In this document: positions 20,018-30,387 of the stretch, piece by piece
Layout of the letters: each line of letters starts with the position of its first letter
How positions within the stretch are numbered: the first letter of the stretch is position 1
Origin: Pectobacterium aroidearum
GTDB taxonomy: Bacteria > Pseudomonadota > Gammaproteobacteria > Enterobacterales > Enterobacteriaceae
Length of the DNA: 64,000 bases
Assembly (NCBI RefSeq): GCF_041228105.1
Contig: NZ_CP166097.1
Span: 3,286,001-3,350,000, forward strand
Direction: 5' to 3'
Notes under the pieces: model-generated
What the model saw: only the letters and a program-made list of their open reading frames with translations
What the model was told of the DNA's origin: nothing
Databases searched by the model: none
Made by a program: the position numbers and the translations under genes

Positions 20018-21205
20018 GTGATGAATAAAAGGTATATCACCGTAGCCTCCCTTATTATTGGACAAGGGTTGACAGGTTCGATTATTTCATTGCTGACGCT
20101 TACGTCAACTTTAGTGGGAAATAGTCTCAGTCCATCTCCTTATCTTGCAACCTTGCCCATTACGGCAACAGTAGTAGGATCGGCGATTATGGTCTATTAT
20201 GCATCGCATTTGATGAATGTCTACGGTAGGCGGACAGCCTTTTCTATAGGTAGCGGAATTGGAATTTTAGGTAGCATTTTCGCAGCCATTTCAGTTTATT
20301 ATCAAATTTTTAGTTTTTTTGTTTTCTCAACCTTCATTATGGGATGTGCGACCGTTTTTAATCAATATTATCGTTTCGCAGGCGCAGAGGTTTTTGATGA
20401 TGAGTCTAGCAAAAAAAAATGCACATCCCTGATTATAGGCGGTGGGGTTATTGGTGGCGTTATCGGGCCATTCATCGCCACAAAAGGAGCATACCTCATT
20501 TCGAGTCATCTTTTCCTTGGTACATTTTTCATCGCCATCGTGATATTTGTATTTGCATTAGGCTCTCAGATATTTATTTCACTACCTAAACCGGTTGTTA
20601 TTGATGCTAAAATTAAAAAAAACCACCCAGAAAAAGAAATAAAATCCATACTATCATCACATTATTTTATTTTAGGAACATTGAGTTGTGCTCTGGGATT
20701 CTCTATCATGACACTAGTTATGAATGCAACGCCTTTAGCAATGCATCATGAGCATTATCAAATTCAGGAAAGTGCATTTGTCCTTCAGTGGCATTTTTTA
20801 GCAATGTATGCTCCTGCACTTTTTCTACCTCTGATAATTTCCAAAATAAAAACAAAGTATATTATCCAATGTGGGGCTATCCTTTTTTTAATAGGCTCAT
20901 TATCATCACTTTATTTTGATGACTTTACAGGATATATCATCACATTAGTCGCGGTCGGTATCGGATGGAGTTTTATGTTTACTGGCGGCACATTTTTGAT
21001 TAATCAGATATCGAATAAAGAAATAAAGCATAAAATTCAAGGAATCAACTCACTCGTTACTTATATGTTAAATCTTGTCGCCTCTCTGGCTGTGGGATTT
21101 TTCATGAATATTCCGCAAGGATGGTTGATTATTAATAGTATGACAATAGCCGTCATGTTTTGTTTCCTTGTTTACATGCTCAAAAATATGACTCGTTACG
21201 ATTGA
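20018..21205 (+). CDS. MFS transporter of the isonitrile-synthase-like operon
   Basis: 395-residue major-facilitator protein with about twelve hydrophobic segments, a charged loop after TM2 (LMNVYGRRTAF, the MFS loop 2-3 signature) and a central basic cytoplasmic loop near residue 200 (AKIKKNHPEKEIK). GTG 20018 or ATG 20021 can start; the ribosome site AAGGAT overlaps the end of the preceding gene, implying coupling. By position it probably exports, or confers resistance to, the product of the two upstream enzymes. The same AT-rich composition as those genes. Confidence 0.75.
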   Translation: MMNKRYITVASLIIGQGLTGSIISLLTLTSTLVGNSLSPSPYLATLPITATVVGSAIMVYYASHLMNVYGRRTAFSIGSGIGILGSIFAAISVYYQIFSFFVFSTFIMGCATVFNQYYRFAGAEVFDDESSKKKCTSLIIGGGVIGGVIGPFIATKGAYLISSHLFLGTFFIAIVIFVFALGSQIFISLPKPVVIDAKIKKNHPEKEIKSILSSHYFILGTLSCALGFSIMTLVMNATPLAMHHEHYQIQESAFVLQWHFLAMYAPALFLPLIISKIKTKYIIQCGAILFLIGSLSSLYFDDFTGYIITLVAVGIGWSFMFTGGTFLINQISNKEIKHKIQGINSLVTYMLNLVASLAVGFFMNIPQGWLIINSMTIAVMFCFLVYMLKNMTRYD

Positions 21206-21206
21206 A

Positions 21207-21252
21207 GGGGTTAACCCCGGTAATTGTACTGGGGCTACACCGAATTTATCTC
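21207..21252. repeat. Partial duplicate of the celS terminator region
   Basis: ACCGAATTTATCTCA occurs at 16364-16378 after the celS hairpin and again at about 21239-21253, each preceded by a GGGG arm and an upstream CCCC arm. The two copies bracket the IS remnant, the octamer array and the three-gene operon. Confidence 0.6.
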
Positions 21253-21399
21253 ACCCGACACGCTGTTCATTATTTAACCTGAACAGCGCTACTCATTTTT
21301 TAGCCGCTAACACGTTTCTTCCCCAACAAGATTCGTGAGCTGTGGCACGTCAATTCCATTAGCGTTATGATAATCCCCTCAGCTAATCAGGAATTTCCC

Positions 21400-21807
21400 A
21401 TGCGTAATACGTTCATCGTTTGCTGGCAGTATTTACGCGCTTTCGCATTGATTTATCTCTGCCTGCTGGCAGGCAATGCGGTATCCGCGTTACTTCCGTT
21501 CACTATCCCCGGCAGTATCATTGGTATGCTGGTCTTATTCACCCTTCTTGCCTCGCAAATCCTGCCCGCGCAGTGGGTAAAACCGGGCTGCCACCTTCTT
21601 ATTCGTCATATGGCGCTGCTGTTCGTTCCTATCGGCGTCGGTGTCATGAATTATTACGATCTGGTCAGCCAACAGTTTGGCCCCATCGTGGTTTCCTGCC
21701 TGATCAGTACCTTTATTGTGATGTTGGTTGTGGGTTTCAGTACCCAGATAATGCAGCGTGAACGAGCCATGGCTGGCGATCGCACGCCGCCGAAGGATAA
21801 CGAATAA
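21400..21807 (+). CDS. yohJ: CidA/LrgA family membrane protein YohJ
   Basis: 135-residue inner-membrane protein with four hydrophobic helices, UPF0299/LrgA family. I chose ATG 21400 ([15 protein letters not shown]), which gives a length like E. coli YohJ; the upstream in-frame ATG at 21367 has no ribosome site. LrgA/CidA proteins resemble holins and with LrgB affect murein hydrolase activity or metabolite export. The stop overlaps the yohK start (TAATG). Confidence 0.88.
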   Translation: MRNTFIVCWQYLRAFALIYLCLLAGNAVSALLPFTIPGSIIGMLVLFTLLASQILPAQWVKPGCHLLIRHMALLFVPIGVGVMNYYDLVSQQFGPIVVSCLISTFIVMLVVGFSTQIMQRERAMAGDRTPPKDNE

Positions 21808-22502
21808 TGTTCAGCTATTTGTGGTGGTCTCTCCCCCTCACCCTGATTGTCTTTTTCGCCGCGCGTAAACTGGCCGTGCTGACCCGGCTCTCTCTGTTGA
21901 ACCCGCTGCTGGTATCAATGGCGATTATTATTCCGCTGCTGCTGGTGTTGAAGATTCCCTACGAGCACTATTTTCAAGGCAGTAAAGTCCTTAACGACCT
22001 GCTGCAACCGGCGGTGGTCGCGTTGGCGTTCCCGCTTTATGAACAGCTGCACCAAATTCGCGCCCGCTGGAAATCCATCATCAGCGTATGTTTCATCGGT
22101 AGCCTGACCGCCATTATCTCCGGCACGCTGGTGGCGCTGTGGATGGGCGCTTCGCCGGAAATCGCGGCCTCGGTGCTACCTAAATCCGTTACCACGCCGA
22201 TTGCGATGGCCGTCGCCAGTTCTATTGGCGGTATTCCGGCTATCAGCGCTGTCTGCGTGATTTTTGTCGGCATTCTCGGTGCCGTATTAGGCCACAGCCT
22301 GTTCAATCGCGTAGGAATCAAAACCAAAGCCGCGCGTGGGCTGTCAATGGGCACCGCCTCGCATGCCCTTGGTACGGCGCGCTGCGCGGAGGTTGATTAT
22401 CAGGAAGGGGCATTTAGCTCACTGGCGCTGGTCATATGTGGGATCATCACATCGCTGATTGCTCCGTTTGTTTTTCCTCTGTTACTGAATTTTGTTGGTT
22501 AG
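21807..22502 (+). CDS. yohK: CidB/LrgB family membrane protein YohK
   Basis: 231-residue polytopic membrane protein of the LrgB family, the expected length. Conserved stretches are PKSVTTPIAMAVASSIGG and GTASHALGTARCAEVDYQEGAFSSLALV, which is the family signature. Overlaps yohJ by one base, so the two are coupled. Enterobacterial YohJ/YohK lie beside cdd, as here, but an inserted PD-(D/E)XK gene separates them in this genome. Confidence 0.92.
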   Translation: MFSYLWWSLPLTLIVFFAARKLAVLTRLSLLNPLLVSMAIIIPLLLVLKIPYEHYFQGSKVLNDLLQPAVVALAFPLYEQLHQIRARWKSIISVCFIGSLTAIISGTLVALWMGASPEIAASVLPKSVTTPIAMAVASSIGGIPAISAVCVIFVGILGAVLGHSLFNRVGIKTKAARGLSMGTASHALGTARCAEVDYQEGAFSSLALVICGIITSLIAPFVFPLLLNFVG

Positions 22503-22537
22503 TGAACGTTTAATAAATAAAAATGGAGAAATGAAAT

Positions 22538-23506
22538 ATGGAGATAGAGGAATTTTACGAATTTCTCACGGACGAGCAGTTGCTAGAGTTACGAGAAAAG
22601 CTACGCACTTCAGATAACATTCTTGATGTCATTAAGCTTAGTGAAAACCAAAATTCCGATATGCTCGCATGGTGTCTGAATCCCAATGAAGGACATTGTC
22701 AGGGCGATGCCGTCATTAAAGATTTTCTGACTGCGGCCTACTATGCCGGCCATGAGAATAGTAAGTCCACCAATAAGAAATTCTTTGAGGAATGGACTCC
22801 AGGTCGTATCCAGACAACCAGCTTTGGTTCGGCTTTTGTGACGCGTGAGTTTGACATTAGCAACTCAGTGGGTGAGAAACGTCGACTCGACCTCTTTTTA
22901 ATCGATACAACAAATAAGCTCATCGTTACTATTGAAAATAAAGTGAACGCACCGCTCTCTTGTTCTCAACTTGACGACTACTATGATGCAGTAAATAACA
23001 CTTTTGTACGTAAGGGCTTATTTAAAGATTACCATTTCGCTTACATTGTCCTGGATAAGAAGCTGGACATCTGTAACAAAGAGATTCTGGTCGGCCACGA
23101 TAAGTGGGTACTCCTAAGCTACCAATGGTTAGAAAGAACGGCTCATCGGGCACGTTTACAATCACAGAAAAATAACGCGGCTGCGCAATTATTGATAGCC
23201 TATTGTCAGAAGCAAGCCCAGTGGAAGCACCCTGACAAAAAAGAAATCTCAAAACTTTCTGCCCAATTAGCCTCACAGCATCGGTCTGTTATTAACCGTT
23301 TTTTTAATTTAAAAAAATTAAGCCCGACGGATTGGAAGCCAGGAGATATGGAAGGTGTCGACGGTGAAGCATTACTCTTTATTCAGCAAAATGCTCAACT
23401 GTGTGACCATCTTGTTCGTGCCAAAGGCATTTCAGGCATCCTGGGTAAATTGCGTAAAACCTACCCACAATTAACAGAAGAACATCTTGAAATGGGCAGG
23501 CTCTGA
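22538..23506 (+). CDS. PD-(D/E)XK nuclease superfamily protein
   Basis: 322-residue protein of the PDDEXK_4 type. The nuclease core is visible: RRLDLFLIDTTNKLIVTIENKVNAPLS contains the catalytic Asp and the E-x-K (IENK), followed by the SQLDDYYDAVN helix (about residues 120-155). N-terminally, DMLAWCLNPNEGH is also common in this family. No partner gene (methyltransferase, helicase) adjoins it. Homologues are often found with phage or defence loci, but function is unknown. It lies between yohK and cdd, neighbours in E. coli, so it is probably inserted. Confidence 0.7.
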   Translation: MEIEEFYEFLTDEQLLELREKLRTSDNILDVIKLSENQNSDMLAWCLNPNEGHCQGDAVIKDFLTAAYYAGHENSKSTNKKFFEEWTPGRIQTTSFGSAFVTREFDISNSVGEKRRLDLFLIDTTNKLIVTIENKVNAPLSCSQLDDYYDAVNNTFVRKGLFKDYHFAYIVLDKKLDICNKEILVGHDKWVLLSYQWLERTAHRARLQSQKNNAAAQLLIAYCQKQAQWKHPDKKEISKLSAQLASQHRSVINRFFNLKKLSPTDWKPGDMEGVDGEALLFIQQNAQLCDHLVRAKGISGILGKLRKTYPQLTEEHLEMGRL

Positions 23507-23808
23507 CACGACGCAGCAACATCAGCGATATTTACGCTGAGCCAGAATAACGATTATTTACTCTCCTACTTAGTTTGTCAGGAAGAGAATCTGACGGAGA
23601 AGTCATGCTGCACGATCGCTTCTCAACGAATTATCGTGAACTCAACACACAGCCAGGAAAGAAAAAGAATAATGCCGTTTGATACCTCTCTTAAAAAGAT
23701 GCCAGCATTATTAGCGCTGTCAAAAAACGGCCAGAGAAAACCAGAAAGAAAAATGCTCTCTTGATTAAGCCCAGATGAGGCAAGGGGACACTCTCATCGA
23801 CTATCTCG

Positions 23809-23852
23809 AAGGCGTACGACAGGAAAAATCTCCCCGCTGTACGCCTTTTTTA
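23809..23852 (+). terminator. Intrinsic terminator, orphan
   Basis: AAGGCGTAC pairs with GTACGCCTT, followed by six T residues; additional pairs extend the stem inward. It is 300 bp after the last clear stop codon, so the transcript it ends may be a small gene or RNA in between. Confidence 0.8.
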
Positions 23853-23946
23853 TTGCCGAACCTAATGAGGGGAAGAGAACGTAAGCAGTAAAAATTGAGA
23901 TACATCTCGCATTTAGCAGTTAATTTGCATCCATTTCATTCAGTAA

Positions 23947-23962
23947 AGAGATTTTGATCACA
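23947..23962 (+). promoter_or_regulatory. Probable CRP site upstream of cdd
   Basis: AGAGATTTTGATCACA fits TGTGA-N6-TCACA in the right half fully and in the left half in three of five bases. Enterobacterial cdd is activated by CRP and repressed by CytR; TTGCAT upstream at about 23925 resembles a CytR half site. Confidence 0.6.
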
Positions 23963-24022
23963 ATTTATTGCTACTCTGCTACCTAACATGACGTCATTGA
24001 CGGGTAAAAAGAGTAAGCCACT

Positions 24023-24913
24023 ATGCATCCACGATTTGAAAACGCCTTTCGGCAATTACCTGCCAGTCTGCAAGCCGCGCTCCGTCCATTAGTCGATAAG
24101 CCGGATTTCGCCGCGATGCTCACCGCGGACGATGTGAATGCCGTCTGTGAAGCTAGTCAGTTAGACGCCGATGCATTGGCCTTTGCGCTATTGCCGCTGG
24201 CAGCCGCCTGCGCACAAGCGCCTATTTCTAATTTTCAGGTTGGCGCGATTGCACAAGGGCTCAGCGGCAATTTCTACTTTGGTGCCAACATGGAGTTTAG
24301 TGCCGTTCAGCTTCAGCAAACGGTGCATGCCGAACAAAGCGCCGTCAGCCATGCCTGGATGCGCAATGAACGGGGACTGCGAGCCGTAACCGTAAACTAC
24401 ACACCATGCGGCCACTGTCGCCAGTTCATGAACGAATTACGTAATGCGGCGTCGCTGCGGATTCAACTACCGGGTCGCCAGCCTGCCACGCTCAGCCACT
24501 ATCTGCCAGATTCCTTTGGCCCCGTCGATCTGCAAATCGATACTTTGCTGATGGATGACATCAACCACGGCGCTACCTTGCAGAATATGAATGCGCTTGC
24601 GCGTCAGGCGCTGGATGCCGCCAACCGCAGCCATGCCCCCTATAGCAAAGCGATTAGTGGCATTGTGCTGGAAACCTCAAGTGGCAACACCTATACCGGG
24701 CGCTACGCAGAAAATGCGGCGTTCAACCCTAGCCTGCCACCTTTGCAAACGGCGTTAAATCTAATGAATCTTGCTGGCGAAGATCTGTCCACGGTGAAAC
24801 ATGCCGTTGTTGTTGAACGTCGCAATGCGGTTGTCAGCCACTGGGCTATTTCGCAAATTATGCTGGCCGAGTTGGGCTGCACTGACGTTGAACATCACTT
24901 TATTGAGGAATAG
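24023..24913 (+). CDS. cdd: Cytidine deaminase Cdd
   Basis: Zinc hydrolase converting cytidine and deoxycytidine to uridine forms; 296 residues, the large two-domain enterobacterial type. The zinc and catalytic residues lie in [11 protein letters not shown] (His and Glu, about 102-105) and PCGHCRQF (two Cys, about 129-132). The C-terminal domain is a degenerate copy without the zinc site. FQVGAIAQG and NMEFSAVQL are conserved substrate blocks. Confidence 0.96.
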   Translation: MHPRFENAFRQLPASLQAALRPLVDKPDFAAMLTADDVNAVCEASQLDADALAFALLPLAAACAQAPISNFQVGAIAQGLSGNFYFGANMEFSAVQLQQTVHAEQSAVSHAWMRNERGLRAVTVNYTPCGHCRQFMNELRNAASLRIQLPGRQPATLSHYLPDSFGPVDLQIDTLLMDDINHGATLQNMNALARQALDAANRSHAPYSKAISGIVLETSSGNTYTGRYAENAAFNPSLPPLQTALNLMNLAGEDLSTVKHAVVVERRNAVVSHWAISQIMLAELGCTDVEHHFIEE

Positions 24914-25122
24914 TGGCGGAGGTAAACGCAGGATTTCAGCCAAGGGAAGCGTGAAAAACGAGAGGTGAATCGATAAAGCCTGCATTTTGGCTAAGATGCA
25001 AGCCATCTGTAACTATTTTAATTAACAATTTCTGTACATATTCTCTGGGTAATTTAAGATCCGCAACAGTTTTTATCGACAACACCTGAGTTTTTTTTCT
25101 GTTATCCGAAGAGTAAAAAGTC

Positions 25123-26820
25123 ATGGAATTAGAATACGAAAGCAAACGTCCTCTCCATATTCCCTACGCTGGCCCAATCTTGCTCGAATTTCCTCTGCTG
25201 AATAAAGGCAGCGCGTTTACCGAAGAAGAACGCGCTAACTTTAACCTGCATGGTCTGCTGCCTGAAGCCGTCGAAACCATCGAAGAACAGGCAGAACGCG
25301 CCTGGCGTCAGTATCAGGAATTCAAACACGATATTGAAAAACACGTTTACCTGCGCAACATTCAGGATACCAACGAAACCCTGTTCTACCGCCTGTTGGA
25401 CGGTCACCTCAGTGAGATGATGCCCATCATCTACACCCCGACCGTTGGCGAAGCCTGTGAGCACTTCTCCGATATCTATCGCCGCGCCCGTGGCCTGTTT
25501 ATCTCCTACCCTAACCGCGCACATATCGACGATATGCTGCAAAACGCCACCAAACAGAACGTGAAAGTCATCGTTGTGACCGACGGTGAGCGTATTCTGG
25601 GTCTCGGTGACCAAGGTATCGGCGGCATGGGGATTCCAATCGGTAAGCTGTCGCTGTACACCGCGTGTGGCGGTATCAGCCCAGCCTACACCCTGCCAGT
25701 CGTTCTGGATGTCGGCACCAACAACCCACAGCGTCTGAACGATCCGCTGTATATGGGCTGGCGTCATCCGCGTATCACGGATGACGAATACTATGAATTT
25801 GTTGACGAATTCATTCAGGCTGTGAAGCGCCGCTGGCCGAATGTGCTGTTGCAATTTGAAGACTTCGCACAGAAAAACGCGACGCCGCTGCTGAACCGCT
25901 ATCGTGATGAAATCTGTAGCTTTAACGATGACATTCAGGGCACCGCTGCGGTTGCACTGGGTAGTCTGATTGCTGCCAGCCGTGCGGCAGGTACGCAGTT
26001 ACGCGATCAAACCGTGGCCTTCCTGGGCGCTGGTTCTGCAGGTTGCGGTATCGCTGAACAAATCATCGCACAGATGAAATCCGAAGGGCTAAGCGACGAA
26101 GAAGCGCGCGCACGCGTCTTCATGGTTGACCGTTTCGGTCTGCTGACGGACAAACTGCCGAACCTGCTCGATTTCCAGAGCAAGCTGGTGCAGAAAAGCG
26201 AACTGCTGGCTAACTGGGATTGCAACAGCGATGCCATTTCACTGCTGGAAGTCGTACGCAATGCCAAGCCGACCATTCTGATCGGTGTATCCGGCCAGCC
26301 AGGTCTGTTCACGGAAGAAATTATCCGTGAAATGCACAAACACTGTGCTCGTCCTATCGTGATGCCGCTGTCTAACCCGACATCCCGCGTGGAAGCCCGT
26401 CCAGAAGACATCATTCGCTGGACGGAAGGCGCGGCGCTGGTTGCGACCGGTAGCCCGTTCTCCCCAGTGAACTATCAGGATAAGGTCTTCCCTATCGCAC
26501 AGTGCAACAACTCCTACATTTTCCCAGGTATCGGGTTAGGGGTACTGGCATCAGGTGCCAAGCGTATCACTGACGGTATGTTGATGGCCGCCAGCCGCGC
26601 ACTGGCTGACTGCTCACCGCTGGCAAATAACGGTGAAGGCGCTCTGCTGCCGGATCTGGCTGATATCCAGCAGGTGTCTAAGCGTATTGCATTGGAAGTG
26701 GGTAAAGCCGCACAGCTGCAGGGTGCCGCCGTGGTGACCTCGTCGGATGCGCTGCAAAAGGCGATTGAGCACAACTTCTGGCAGCCGCAGTACCGTAGCT
26801 ACAAACGCACGTCGTTCTAA
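25123..26820 (+). CDS. maeA: NAD-dependent malic enzyme MaeA
   Basis: Oxidative decarboxylation of malate to pyruvate with NAD. 565 residues, as in E. coli (SfcA). Seen: [13 protein letters not shown], the catalytic region [20 protein letters not shown] (about 165-185), metal-site [12 protein letters not shown], the Rossmann motif [13 protein letters not shown], and [16 protein letters not shown]. Single gene with its own terminator. Confidence 0.96.
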   Translation: MELEYESKRPLHIPYAGPILLEFPLLNKGSAFTEEERANFNLHGLLPEAVETIEEQAERAWRQYQEFKHDIEKHVYLRNIQDTNETLFYRLLDGHLSEMMPIIYTPTVGEACEHFSDIYRRARGLFISYPNRAHIDDMLQNATKQNVKVIVVTDGERILGLGDQGIGGMGIPIGKLSLYTACGGISPAYTLPVVLDVGTNNPQRLNDPLYMGWRHPRITDDEYYEFVDEFIQAVKRRWPNVLLQFEDFAQKNATPLLNRYRDEICSFNDDIQGTAAVALGSLIAASRAAGTQLRDQTVAFLGAGSAGCGIAEQIIAQMKSEGLSDEEARARVFMVDRFGLLTDKLPNLLDFQSKLVQKSELLANWDCNSDAISLLEVVRNAKPTILIGVSGQPGLFTEEIIREMHKHCARPIVMPLSNPTSRVEARPEDIIRWTEGAALVATGSPFSPVNYQDKVFPIAQCNNSYIFPGIGLGVLASGAKRITDGMLMAASRALADCSPLANNGEGALLPDLADIQQVSKRIALEVGKAAQLQGAAVVTSSDALQKAIEHNFWQPQYRSYKRTSF

Positions 26821-26839
26821 GCATTAACGGCTTACGGCT

Positions 26840-26872
26840 AAAAAGCGCGGCACTGGTTGTCGCGCTTTTTTT
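26840..26872. terminator. Bidirectional terminator between maeA and gsiD
   Basis: AAAAAGCGCG / CGCGCTTTTTTT stem with an 11-nt loop. A-run and T-run on both sides allow termination of maeA (plus) and of the gsi operon (minus), whose last stop codon begins 3 bp further on. Confidence 0.88.
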
Positions 26873-26874
26873 AT

Positions 26875-27780
26875 TCAGCTTTTCAGCTTCGGGTCGAGCG
26901 CGTCGCGCAGGCCGTCACCCAATAAATTAAACGACAGTACCGTCAGAAAGATCGCCAGACTAGGAAAGATCGCGACGTGTGGCGCAATCACCATATCCGA
27001 TCGCGCTTCATTGAGCATCGCCCCCCACTCCGGCATCGGCGGCTGTGCGCCAAGCCCTAAAAATGACAGGCTGGCTGCCGTGATGATCGACATCCCAATG
27101 CGCATCGAGAAGAACACCACGATGGAAGACACCGAGCCAGGCAGAATATGTCGAAAGAGGATCGTCCCATCGCTGGCACCAATGCTGCGGGCAGATTCGA
27201 TATAGGTAAGCTGCTTCAGCACCAGCGTGTTGCCTCGCACCAGACGGGCAAAGGCAGGAATGCTGAAAATCGCCACGGCGACAATCACATTCGCCATCCC
27301 ACTGCCCATAATCGCCACAACGGCAATCGCCAGCAAGATTCCCGGGAAGGCAAACAGCACATCGCATATGCGCATGATGATCCGGTCTGTCCATCCTTCG
27401 TAGTAACCCGCCAGCAGGCCCAGTGTCGTGCCGATAATCATCCCCACCAGCACCGAGAGAATACCCGCCGCCAGCGAAATACGCGTCCCCATCAGGATTC
27501 GGCTGAAAATATCACGCCCTAATGAATCCACCCCAAGCCAGTGTGTCGACGACGGGCCTTCATTCAGGCGTTCATAATCGAAATAGTTCTCGGCATCATA
27601 AGGCGTCAGATACGGTGCAAGAAACGCGATTGCAATCAGCAGCAGTACAAACACGCCAGCGGTGACCGCAACATGCTGCCGAAGAAACCGCCGCCAAAAT
27701 TCACGCCACGGCGTACGAACCGGTTTATCCCTAATGACAGGAAGCGTCGCCAACATCGCTTTACGTCGCCAGTGTCTCAT
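26875..27780 (-). CDS. gsiD: Glutathione/peptide ABC importer permease GsiD
   Basis: Second inner-membrane permease of the GsiABCD importer, 301 residues. Six membrane helices; the binding-protein-dependent transport signature lies in [22 protein letters not shown] (the EAA loop, about residues 205-226). An N-terminal cytoplasmic stretch precedes TM1, as in DppC-type permeases. Last gene of the operon, 9 bp after gsiC. Confidence 0.93.
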   Translation of the reverse strand: MRHWRRKAMLATLPVIRDKPVRTPWREFWRRFLRQHVAVTAGVFVLLLIAIAFLAPYLTPYDAENYFDYERLNEGPSSTHWLGVDSLGRDIFSRILMGTRISLAAGILSVLVGMIIGTTLGLLAGYYEGWTDRIIMRICDVLFAFPGILLAIAVVAIMGSGMANVIVAVAIFSIPAFARLVRGNTLVLKQLTYIESARSIGASDGTILFRHILPGSVSSIVVFFSMRIGMSIITAASLSFLGLGAQPPMPEWGAMLNEARSDMVIAPHVAIFPSLAIFLTVLSFNLLGDGLRDALDPKLKS

Positions 27781-27789
27781 TCCCTTTCC

Positions 27790-28710
27790 TTATTTGTAAC
27801 GAATGGCTGGATTAATCGCGGCATACAGCATATCCACCAGCAGATTGATCAGAATAAACTCCAGCGAAAACAGCAGCACCTCGGCCTGAATCACCGGATA
27901 ATCACGCATCTCCACCGCATCCACCAGCAACCGTCCCAGCCCTGGCCAGTTGAAAACCTTCTCCACAACGATTGAACCGCCGAGCAAGAAACCAAATTGC
28001 AGCCCCATCATCGTCACCACGGGAATCAGCGCATTGCGCAGCCCATGCTTCACCACAACCAGCGATTCACGCACGCCTTTTGCTCGTGCCGTACGCATGT
28101 AGTCTTCCTGCAACACATCAACAAACGACGCGCGGGTAAAACGCGCCATCACCGCCGCCACCGCCGCGCCCAGCGTCAGCGAAGGCAAAATATAGTGCAG
28201 CCAAGTGTCCGCTCCCACCGTTGGCAACCACCCCAATTCGACAGAAAAAATCTGCATTAGCAGCATTCCGAGCGCAAAGGCAGGGAAAGAGAGGCCGGAT
28301 ACCGCCAGCGTCATTCCGATCCTGTCAGGCCAGCCGTTGCGCCACACCGCCGATACGATGCCGATCGCCATACCAAAAATTACCGCCCACACCATGCTGC
28401 ATACCGTCAGCCAGAAGGTTGGCATAAAACGCATGGCGATCTCTTCCGTGACCGGACGTTTCGACACCATCGACGTCCCTAAATCCCCTTGCAGGATATT
28501 GGTAAAGAAGTGCCAAAACTGATGCGGCAGCGATTTATCCAATCCCAAATCCTGCCGCACCATCTCGATGACGGCGGCATCCGCTTCCCGCCCGGCAGCT
28601 AAACGCGCCGGGTCGCCGGGTAACAGATGAACGAACAGGAACACCAGCACCATCACAATCAGGAGCGTGGGAATCAGTCCCAGTAGTCGTTTAATAAAAT
28701 AATTCAGCAT
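27790..28710 (-). CDS. gsiC: Glutathione/peptide ABC importer permease GsiC
   Basis: DppB-type permease, 306 residues from ATG 28710 ([14 protein letters not shown]), the E. coli length. An in-frame ATG 31 codons upstream adds an unrelated tail and is not used here. [16 protein letters not shown] (about 31-46) and the EAA loop [20 protein letters not shown] are intact. Part of gsiABCD. Confidence 0.93.
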   Translation of the reverse strand: MLNYFIKRLLGLIPTLLIVMVLVFLFVHLLPGDPARLAAGREADAAVIEMVRQDLGLDKSLPHQFWHFFTNILQGDLGTSMVSKRPVTEEIAMRFMPTFWLTVCSMVWAVIFGMAIGIVSAVWRNGWPDRIGMTLAVSGLSFPAFALGMLLMQIFSVELGWLPTVGADTWLHYILPSLTLGAAVAAVMARFTRASFVDVLQEDYMRTARAKGVRESLVVVKHGLRNALIPVVTMMGLQFGFLLGGSIVVEKVFNWPGLGRLLVDAVEMRDYPVIQAEVLLFSLEFILINLLVDMLYAAINPAIRYK

Positions 28711-28817
28711 GAACAGTTTTCCACAGACATGCGCCAGACTCCCTATAAGTAGACGTGTGTTGACCACAGCGGGCGGCCTGACGGCCCCCGACTCCCTGGT
28801 CATGCTTTGACGATGAA

Positions 28818-30362
28818 TTATTCCTTCAGGTCAGCCTCTTCAAAACTGAACAAGGTATCCGGCATCACGTAAAAACCAGTGAGCTTTTTGCTGTTAGCCG
28901 AGACTAAACGCTCTGTCGCCAGGAAAATCCACGGCGCATCCGCCCAGATTTTGTCCTGTGCATCCTGATACAGTTTCTGTTTTTCCGTCCGATCCGTGGT
29001 TTTCAGAGCATTGGCCAGATCCGCATCCACCTGCGGATTGCTGTAAAACGCCGTGTTGAACTGCGCTGGTGGCCAGGAAGCCGTCGCAAACAGCGGCGAC
29101 AGTGCCCAATCAGCCTCACCCGTCGAAGCTGACCAACCGGTGTAGAACAGGCGAACGCCCGTTTCTTTGACGCCTTTACCTTCCACTTCCGCCGCGCGCT
29201 GCCCCGCATCCATAGCAGTCACCTGTACTTTCACGCCGACCTGCGCCAGCTGTTGCTGTGTGAACTGCAAGACTTTCTGCGCCGTACTGTGGTTATGCGA
29301 CGACCAGAGCGTGGTGGTGAAGCCATCAGGGTAGCCCGCTTCTTTCAGCAACTCGCGTGCCTTCGCCGGATCGTAAGGCCACGGCTGATACTTTACTGCA
29401 TAATCAATGCTGCTCGGCAGTGGCCCTTCGGCGAGCGTCGCATAGCCGGAGAACGCGACTTTAATCAGCGCCTCTTTGTTGATCGCGTAGTTCAACGCCT
29501 GCCGGACTTTCGGGTTATCAAACGGTTTCTGCGTCACGTTCATGCTGATGTAACGGTGCAGAATCGACGGCGACGCCACCAGCGCCAGCTTGTCGTTTTT
29601 CTCCAGTACTTTGGCCTGTTCGAACGGTATCGGGTAAGCAAACTGTGCTTCGCCGGTTTGCAGCAGTGCCGCACGCGTGTTGTTATCCACGACCGGACGC
29701 CAGGTAATGCTGTCCAGCTTCGGTAAACCGGCTTTCCAGTAGCCGCTGAATTTCTCAACTTTGACAAAATCAGTCTGATTCCAGGTCACAAAACGGTACG
29801 GTCCGGTACCTACCGGATGGAAACCAATGTCCTTGCCGTACTGCTTTAATGCCGCCGGAGAGATCATCACCGCCGCCGGGTGAGCCAGATTGTTAACGAA
29901 CGCCGAGAATGGCGTCTTCAGTGTGATTTTCACCGTCAGATCGTCCACCACCTCGGTTTTGTCGATCATCTTGAACAGGTTATATCGCTTCAGACGATTA
30001 TCTGGATTACTGGCGCGATCCAGATTCACTTTCACTGCGGTGGCGTTAAACGCCGAGCCATCGTGAAATTTGACGCCCGGATGCAGCTTAACGGTATACG
30101 TCAGTCCATCTGGGCTCACGTCATAGCTGTCCGCCAACACGTTCACCAGCTTCATCTCTTTATCAAAGCCAAAGAGCCCCTGATAGAAGGACTTCGCTAC
30201 CGTCTGCGATAGTGAATCGTTGGCATCGTACGGATCCAGGCTGGTAAAAGTGGAACCCACGGCGATAACCGCATCTTTGGCAGCCCAGACGGGTGAAGCC
30301 GTCATGGCAGCGGTGACCCCTGCGGCGACTAACCAGCGCCGTTTTATCGTCATTACGCTCAT
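28818..30362 (-). CDS. gsiB: Glutathione-binding periplasmic protein GsiB
   Basis: Solute-binding protein (SBP family 5) delivering glutathione or peptides to GsiCD. 514 residues from ATG 30362 ([10 protein letters not shown]), preceded by AAGGAG; signal peptide through about residue 27 (SPVWAAKDA). Core blocks [35 protein letters not shown] and [15 protein letters not shown] closely follow E. coli GsiB. The gap to gsiC (107 bp) is the largest in the operon. Confidence 0.94.
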   Translation of the reverse strand: MSVMTIKRRWLVAAGVTAAMTASPVWAAKDAVIAVGSTFTSLDPYDANDSLSQTVAKSFYQGLFGFDKEMKLVNVLADSYDVSPDGLTYTVKLHPGVKFHDGSAFNATAVKVNLDRASNPDNRLKRYNLFKMIDKTEVVDDLTVKITLKTPFSAFVNNLAHPAAVMISPAALKQYGKDIGFHPVGTGPYRFVTWNQTDFVKVEKFSGYWKAGLPKLDSITWRPVVDNNTRAALLQTGEAQFAYPIPFEQAKVLEKNDKLALVASPSILHRYISMNVTQKPFDNPKVRQALNYAINKEALIKVAFSGYATLAEGPLPSSIDYAVKYQPWPYDPAKARELLKEAGYPDGFTTTLWSSHNHSTAQKVLQFTQQQLAQVGVKVQVTAMDAGQRAAEVEGKGVKETGVRLFYTGWSASTGEADWALSPLFATASWPPAQFNTAFYSNPQVDADLANALKTTDRTEKQKLYQDAQDKIWADAPWIFLATERLVSANSKKLTGFYVMPDTLFSFEEADLKE

Positions 30363-30387
30363 GCTACGTTCTCCTTGTGAATCCCTG

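Larger units (their letters stand above)
23507..24022 (+). other. Gene-poor gap between nuclease gene and cdd
   Basis: 516 bp. It contains a 30-codon frame at about 23672-23764 (MPFDTSLKKMPALLALSKNG) with an AGGAAAG ribosome-like site, a strong terminator at 23809, and a CRP-like site before cdd. The short frame could be a real small protein or chance; a small RNA ending at the terminator is equally possible. Confidence 0.35.

Noticed and set aside
29253..29726. 157-codon frame opposite gsiB
   Set aside because: Antisense shadow of a strongly supported gene; no motifs and typical codon-mirrored composition.
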